Assembly (NCBI GenBank): GCA_031550915.1
Contig: JAVBOF010000152.1
Location: 1-19,370, forward strand
Direction: 5' to 3'
Origin: JAVBOF01 sp031550915
GTDB taxonomy: Bacteria > Bacillota > Clostridia > Christensenellales > MGBC116941
DNA length: 19,370 nt
In this document: positions 16,088 through 19,370 of the stretch, piece after piece
How positions within the stretch are numbered: the stretch's first letter is position 1
Layout: each line of letters opens with the position of its first letter
Position numbers and translations under genes: made by a program
The notes under the pieces: model-generated
The model's input: the letters and a program-made list of their open reading frames with translations, nothing else
The model's database searches: none
Told to the model about the DNA's origin: nothing

Positions 16088-16666
16088 TCAATTCAATTCA
16101 TCAAGCGTAAGAGTAAATGATCGCGCGAATCTATCCATAAAGTAATCCACTTCCTGCATATCCAGCGCGTCGATGCTCTTCTTTATACTCCCCAGAGCCT
16201 TGGAAAATTCTCCGTTTCCGGCCTTTTGCTCCTCCAAACATTTCAAATAGGCACAAATCCTGTCTGCGGCTTTTACTATTTTCCATAGCTCTTTGTCATC
16301 TTCCTTATGCTTAAAAAGGCTTTCATAATCCTCGGAAAGCTCCTCTGGAAGCATATCAAACAGCTTTTGTGAAGCAGTTTTTTCGAGCTCTTTATAAGCT
16401 TCTTTTATATCCGGGTTAAAGTACTTTATCGGCGTGGCTATGTCCCCAGTTATAACCTCCGAGCATTCGTGGAAGATGCCTAAAACTGCCGCCCTGTCGG
16501 CATCTATATCCCCACCAAAACAACGGCTGCGAATGACGGCCAAAGCATGTGCTATCATTGCCGTTTGCAAGCTGTGCTCCTGTATGTTTTCGTTCATGGT
16601 ATTGCGCATCAAACCCCAACGCTGGATATATTTCATTCTTGCAAGATATGCAAAAAAATGGCTCAT
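16088..16666 (-). CDS. HD-superfamily protein, YfbR-like (5'-deoxynucleotidase type) with HD to HE change
   Basis: A 192-residue cytoplasmic protein of the YfbR-type HD phosphohydrolase family; E. coli YfbR dephosphorylates deoxynucleoside 5'-monophosphates with a divalent metal. Matching landmarks are QRWGLMR (15-21), His31 in EHSLQTA, His66-Glu67 in FHECSEVITGD, TPIKYFNP (78-85) and Asp135 in KAADRI. These sit at a constant offset of 2 from the E. coli YfbR ligands His33, His68-Asp69 and Asp137 as I recall them. The second half of the eponymous HD pair is Glu instead of Asp (codon GAA), which is unusual; Glu could still bind metal. The start is ATG 16666 with AAGGAGG 7-8 nt upstream. It is the first gene of an operon with prmA. 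The exact substrate is uncertain. Confidence 0.85.
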   Translation of the reverse strand: MSHFFAYLARMKYIQRWGLMRNTMNENIQEHSLQTAMIAHALAVIRSRCFGGDIDADRAAVLGIFHECSEVITGDIATPIKYFNPDIKEAYKELEKTASQKLFDMLPEELSEDYESLFKHKEDDKELWKIVKAADRICAYLKCLEEQKAGNGEFSKALGSIKKSIDALDMQEVDYFMDRFARSFTLTLDELN

Positions 16667-16678
16667 GCATGCCCCTCC

Positions 16679-16707
16679 TTGACTTTGCTATACTATTGCA
16701 TTATAAT
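16679..16707 (+). promoter_or_regulatory. Sigma-A promoter of the thiT riboswitch unit
   Basis: A -35 TTGACT at 16679-16684, a 17-nt spacer and a -10 TATAAT at 16702-16707 predict a start near 16714, 15 nt before the TPP aptamer. Confidence 0.85.
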
Positions 16708-16728
16708 TATATTAGAAAATTTGAAAAA
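16700..16728 (-). promoter_or_regulatory. Probable promoter of the HD-prmA operon
   Basis: On the minus strand a perfect TATAAT lies at 16705-16700 with a weak -35 (TTTTCA at spacer 16, or TTTTTC at spacer 17). A second TATAAT at 16711-16706 has no -35. Transcription would start near 16694. This -10 overlaps the thiT -10 on the opposite strand. Confidence 0.4.
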
Positions 16729-16813
16729 CCGCTAGGGGTGCTTATGCTGAGATTGCAGTTTATAGCTGCAAACCCTTGGAACCTGTATAGTTAATTCTAA
16801 CGGAGGGAAGCGG
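16729..16813 (+). ncRNA. TPP riboswitch aptamer (THI box)
   Basis: All hallmarks are present in order. P1 is CCGCT (16729-16733) with AGCGG (16809-16813). AGGGGTGC follows, then the pyrimidine-sensing CTGAGA at 16747-16752. The P3 stem is TTGCAG/CTGCAA (16753-16758 with 16766-16771). GAACCTG at 16779-16785 and the 3' GGAGGGAAGCGG complete it. It senses thiamine pyrophosphate and controls the downstream thiamine transporter. Confidence 0.97.
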
Positions 16814-16871
16814 AAAGACGAAATTTTATATTATGTTTCGTGCTTCCCCGGTAGTATTACCGGGATTTTTT
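16805..16871 (+). terminator. Riboswitch expression platform: terminator and antiterminator
   Basis: The terminator is CCCGGTA (16847-16853), loop GTAT, TACCGGG (16858-16864), then a six-T run starting at 16866. A competing antiterminator is visible: GGGAAGC (16805-16811) pairs with GCTTCCC (16842-16848), capped by an ACGAAA/TTTCGT hairpin (16818-16823 with 16836-16841). The antiterminator uses the 3' side of aptamer P1 and the first bases of the terminator stem. TPP binding should therefore close P1, free the terminator and shut off thiT. Confidence 0.9.
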
Positions 16872-16936
16872 ATTGCCAAAAGCAATAGCCTCACCACTAT
16901 TAATTATGCGATCCAGCCGGTTGGAAAGGAAAAATG

Positions 16937-17599
16937 ATGGAAAACGCAAAAACGGTTTTTAGCGACTTTTTGGGATTGTCGCTGCCAACGATCATTATTC
17001 TAGCGGTGTTTATCGTCGCTGGCATAGTGTTTGTGGTACTGAGTAAGAAAGGGATAATAAAGCTATCCGGATTCAAATTTGATACGAGAATGCTGGTGTA
17101 TGGAGCAATGTGCATAGCGATTGCTTTTCTTTTGAGTTACATCCGCTTTTACAGGATGCCGCAGGGTGGCTCAATAACGCCTGCGAGCATGCTGCCGATC
17201 ATGATGTATGCATATGCATTCGGCCCTTTGCCTGGAGTCATCTGCGGCTTTGCTTACGGAATTTTGCAGATAATACAGGATCCTTATTTCGTCCATCCTG
17301 TACAAGTTATTTTGGATTACTTCCTATCTTTTGGCGCTTTATCATTTGCAGGCTGCTTCAAGAAGAATATACTGCCGGGCATTGTCGCCGCCTGCTTTGG
17401 ACGGTTCATATTCCAGTTCCTATCTGGAATGGTCTTCTTTGGCATGTTTGCGCCGGAAGGCCAAAGTCCCTTTGTATACTCTTTGATATACAACGCGTCA
17501 GTGGTATTCCCTGATGGCGCTATATGTTTTATCGTGGCATGTATTCCACAGTTCCGCGCCATGCTCAACAGGATGCGTCCCGCGGTCACGCATATTTAA
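16937..17599 (+). CDS. thiT: Thiamine transporter ThiT (ECF S component)
   Basis: ThiT is the membrane-embedded thiamine-binding S component that works with the shared ECF energy-coupling module (EcfA/A'/T), encoded elsewhere. The family signature MPQGGSITPASMLPIMMYAYAFG (about 74-96 if started at 16937), the following G..CG..YG.LQ.I.DP segment, and HPVQVILDY near 120-128 are all present, and about six membrane helices are predicted. At 220 residues it is longer than the usual 180-200, because of an extra N-terminal hydrophobic segment (about 17-36) and a basic linker before the usual first helix. AAAGGA at 16925-16930 lies 3 nt from ATG 16934 and 6 nt from ATG 16937, so 16937 is preferred. 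The TPP riboswitch in the leader confirms the substrate and predicts repression when TPP is high. Confidence 0.95.
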   Translation: MENAKTVFSDFLGLSLPTIIILAVFIVAGIVFVVLSKKGIIKLSGFKFDTRMLVYGAMCIAIAFLLSYIRFYRMPQGGSITPASMLPIMMYAYAFGPLPGVICGFAYGILQIIQDPYFVHPVQVILDYFLSFGALSFAGCFKKNILPGIVAACFGRFIFQFLSGMVFFGMFAPEGQSPFVYSLIYNASVVFPDGAICFIVACIPQFRAMLNRMRPAVTHI

Positions 17600-17601
17600 A
17601 T

Positions 17602-17618
17602 TTGCATCATATAAAGTA
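17602..17618 (+). repeat. 17-nt sequence shared with the trpB promoter (copy 2)
   Basis: Identical to 2564-2580. Here it lies between the thiT stop and the terminator stem, with no TTGACT or TATAAT flanks. Confidence 0.5.
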
Positions 17619-17619
17619 A

Positions 17620-17665
17620 ACACCGGCTAAAGAAACCCATTAGCCGGTGTACTTTTATGTTTTTC
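17620..17665. terminator. Bidirectional terminator between thiT and crotonase
   Basis: A perfect 11-bp stem, ACACCGGCTAA (17620-17630) with TTAGCCGGTGT (17640-17650), is followed on the plus strand by ACTTTTATGTTTTT. On the minus strand it lies just past the crotonase stop and is followed by TTACTTTAT. It serves both convergent genes. Confidence 0.85.
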
Positions 17666-17668
17666 ATC

Positions 17669-18421
17669 CTATTTCTTGTTGAGAAAAGCGTCCATATTGG
17701 CGCGTTGATGCTCCGTACCGAAGCATTTTCCGAAAACCCTGGCCTCTTCCTTTATACCGATATCTATTGCGGAATCGGTGGATTTTTCTACTGCATATTT
17801 TATCTGCGCCATACCGACCGGCGACTTTTTCTCCAGCTGCGAAGCTATCTCCATAGCTTCTTCCATAAGCGTCTCCGGTGCCAGTACCTCACTGACTAAC
17901 CCATACGAAAGCGCCGTTTCCGCATCGATCATCCTGCCTGTCAACAGCAATTCCTTCGCCCTTCCGATGCCAATGACATTGGGAAGCCTTTGGGTTCCTC
18001 CAAAACCAGGTATAATGCCCAGGTTTATCTCCGGTTGCCCAAATTTTGCTTTTTCCGAGGCAATACGTATATCGCACGCAAGTGCAAGCTCACATCCGCC
18101 GCCAAGCGCAAAGCCGTTTACAGCGGCTATCGTCGGTATGCCAAGCGTTTCTATCGAGCGGAAAACACCGTTTCCAAATTCCGACCATTCCTTGGCCTGT
18201 GTGGGCTCCATATCCTTCATATACGCTATATCCGCGCCGGCTACAAAGGCCTTGCCCTCTCCTGTTATTATCAATACCTTTATCTCTTTATCCGCTTTGA
18301 TGTTCTTTATCAGTTCCGCAAGTTCTTCCAAAAGCTCGCGGTTCAGCGAATTGAGCTGCTGCGGCCTGTTCATCTTGGCAATTCCGATGTTGCCCTTCTT
18401 TTCAAATATAATAGTATTCAT
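17669..18421 (-). CDS. Enoyl-CoA hydratase / crotonase
   Basis: A 250-residue crotonase-fold enzyme, in this context most likely the (3S)-hydroxybutyryl-CoA dehydratase (crotonase) of butyrate-type metabolism. The oxyanion-hole residues lie in AFVAGADI (58-65) and GFALGGGC (103-110). Both catalytic glutamates are present at the family spacing of 20: Glu111 in GGGCELALACD and Glu131 in FGQPEINLG, followed by IIPGFGGTQRL. The start ATG at 18421 has AGGAG 7 nt upstream and fits the family start (MNTIIFEKKGNIGIA); a longer reading from 18454 would add 11 residues with no ribosome binding site support. It lies 71 bp downstream of the CoA-transferase gene on the same strand, with a hairpin between them. 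Other 2-enoyl-CoA substrates cannot be excluded. Confidence 0.92.
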   Translation of the reverse strand: MNTIIFEKKGNIGIAKMNRPQQLNSLNRELLEELAELIKNIKADKEIKVLIITGEGKAFVAGADIAYMKDMEPTQAKEWSEFGNGVFRSIETLGIPTIAAVNGFALGGGCELALACDIRIASEKAKFGQPEINLGIIPGFGGTQRLPNVIGIGRAKELLLTGRMIDAETALSYGLVSEVLAPETLMEEAMEIASQLEKKSPVGMAQIKYAVEKSTDSAIDIGIKEEARVFGKCFGTEHQRANMDAFLNKK

Positions 18422-18446
18422 GCATTCACTCCTGAATCTTATTTTT

Positions 18447-18474
18447 AAAGCCAAATCGGTTAAGATTCGGCTTT
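18447..18474. other. Hairpin between CoA-transferase and crotonase genes
   Basis: AAAGCC-A-AATC (18447-18457) pairs with GATT-C-GGCTTT (18464-18474), with one A/C mismatch and a 6-nt loop. On the minus strand, the direction of both genes, it is followed by AAAAATAAG rather than U's, so it is a poor terminator there. It could be an RNA-processing or mRNA-stabilising stem. On the plus strand AGTTTTTG follows, but no plus gene is present. Confidence 0.45.
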
Positions 18475-18492
18475 AGTTTTTGTTAGTCTATA

Positions 18493-19370
18493 TCAATATT
18501 TTGCGTGAAAACGCTTTTCCCACTCTGCCTGCAAATCACCCTGAAAATCCGGATGGGCAATATCTATCAGGGCTCTGGCCCTGTCCCTCAAAGTTTTGCC
18601 CCTTAAGTCCGCAATACCGTATTCCGTAACTATATACCTCACATCGAAACGGTTTGTGGTCACCGCAGCGCCCTGATCCAGGAACGGTACGATCTTGGAT
18701 ATCTTGCCGCCGGAAGCCGTTGAAGGCATGGCGATTATGGCTTTTCCATCCGGACACATACTCGCGCCGCGAACGAAGTCCACCTGACCGCCAACCGCGC
18801 TTATCTGCATCAGTCCGACGCTTTCGGAGCAAACCTGACCCATAAGGTCTACCTGCACACAGGAGTTTATTGATATCATCTTGGAGTTTTGCGCTATGAC
18901 AGTGGGGTCGTTGACATAATCCACAGGAGCCATATGGAACATAGGGTTATCGTCTACAAAATCATACAGCCTGCGCGTCCCCATAAGGAACGATACGACG
19001 ATTTTATGCTTGTGTATCGTCTTTTTGCTGTTGTTCACAACGCCGGATTCAATCAGCCCAAGCAATCCGTCAGAGATCATCTCACTATGGATGCCCAGAT
19101 CATTTTTGTTTGTCAAAAATTTCAATACTGCATCCGGAAGGGATCCTATACCCAATTGAAGCGTTGAGCCGTCTTCGATTAGTGAAGCGCAATGGCTGCC
19201 AATAGCTTCTTCAACCGGGGTTATCGCCCCCGGAGAAAGCTCTATCAGAGGCATATCCATCTCTACGAAATAATCTATTTCACTTGCGTGGACGAAGCTG
19301 TCACCGTGCGTCCTAGGCATATTATTGTTAACCTGAACGATGACCGTCTTAGCGGAAGAAATTGCGGCCT
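18493..19370 (-). CDS. Acetyl-CoA hydrolase/transferase family CoA-transferase, C-terminal part (runs off window)
   Basis: The reading frame is open through the window edge. The visible 291 residues begin AAISSAKTVIVQVNNNMPRTHGDSFVH, an internal segment of the family, so the ATG at 19320 is an internal Met and about 140 N-terminal residues lie outside. The family (4-hydroxybutyrate CoA-transferase and butyryl-CoA:acetate CoA-transferase) moves CoA between acetyl-CoA and a carboxylate through a glutamyl-CoA intermediate. Present are the GIGSLPDA CoA-binding motif, the catalytic Glu in HSEMISDG (codon at 19083-19081), and VTEYGIADLRGKTLRDRA near the C-terminus. Sequence alone cannot decide between butyrate, 4-hydroxybutyrate, propionate or another acceptor. 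The crotonase immediately downstream favours a C4 pathway. No promoter is visible within the window. Confidence 0.9.
   Translation of the reverse strand, partial: AAISSAKTVIVQVNNNMPRTHGDSFVHASEIDYFVEMDMPLIELSPGAITPVEEAIGSHCASLIEDGSTLQLGIGSLPDAVLKFLTNKNDLGIHSEMISDGLLGLIESGVVNNSKKTIHKHKIVVSFLMGTRRLYDFVDDNPMFHMAPVDYVNDPTVIAQNSKMISINSCVQVDLMGQVCSESVGLMQISAVGGQVDFVRGASMCPDGKAIIAMPSTASGGKISKIVPFLDQGAAVTTNRFDVRYIVTEYGIADLRGKTLRDRARALIDIAHPDFQGDLQAEWEKRFHAKY

Noticed and set aside
17778..18476. 232-codon plus-strand open frame opposite the crotonase
   Set aside because: It is antisense to a gene with all crotonase catalytic motifs. Its Ser/Ala/Pro-rich composition is typical of a shadow frame.

Overview
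The window looks like a chromosomal segment of an anaerobic, low-to-mid GC Bacillota, most likely a member of the Clostridia. The reasons are strong AGGAGG-type ribosome binding sites, sigma-A promoters of the TTGACA-N17-TATAAT type, a TPP riboswitch with a terminator platform in front of thiT, a GatC that belongs to the indirect tRNA amidation pathway, a YgiQ-type radical SAM protein, and a crotonase next to an acetate/4-hydroxybutyrate-type CoA-transferase, which is typical of butyrate-type fermenters. I see no phage, transposon, tRNA, rRNA or CRISPR array.

Layout. Positions 1-460 hold a minus-strand gatC followed by the first 35 codons of an unusual GatA-like amidase, with a good promoter. 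A plus-strand gene for a cysteine-repeat protein (544-870) follows. Next come a minus-strand alpha/beta hydrolase (922-1671), a divergent Frm2-type nitroreductase (1776-2375), and a stand-alone TrpB2-type tryptophan synthase beta chain (2655-4016) with a textbook promoter and terminator. A second small Cys/Gly-rich protein with an internal duplication (4225-4413) comes after that. A minus-strand YgiQ-family radical SAM gene (4565-6439) is divergent from a huge plus-strand gene (6620-15115). The huge gene encodes a 2831-residue cyclic beta-1,2-glucan synthase-type enzyme, with a GT84-like synthase, a glycoamylase-like middle domain and a GH94-like C-terminus. Convergent to it is a minus-strand pair: an HD-domain protein of the YfbR type and prmA (16666 to 15131). 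Divergent from that pair is the TPP-riboswitch-controlled thiamine transporter thiT (16679-17599). The right end holds a minus-strand crotonase and the C-terminal two thirds of a CoA-transferase that runs off the window.

How the genes fit together. Most are single-gene or two-gene transcription units. The clear functional groupings are gatC plus the amidase, the HD protein plus prmA, and the CoA-transferase plus crotonase (3-hydroxybutyryl-CoA dehydration and CoA transfer). The riboswitch and thiT form a self-contained thiamine uptake unit.

The most unusual points are: (a) the GatA-like partner of GatC starts about 60 residues late and has Ser where the amidase catalytic Lys should be; (b) the YfbR-like protein has His-Glu instead of the eponymous His-Asp metal ligand pair; (c) the cysteine-repeat gene has no AUG start, and all base changes among its five exact CCENK tandem units (and the preceding CCENK unit) are silent in the Cys frame although a second, Lys/Arg/Ala-rich frame is also open; (d) the cyclic glucan synthase homologue occurs in a Gram-positive-like setting with no exporter beside it.
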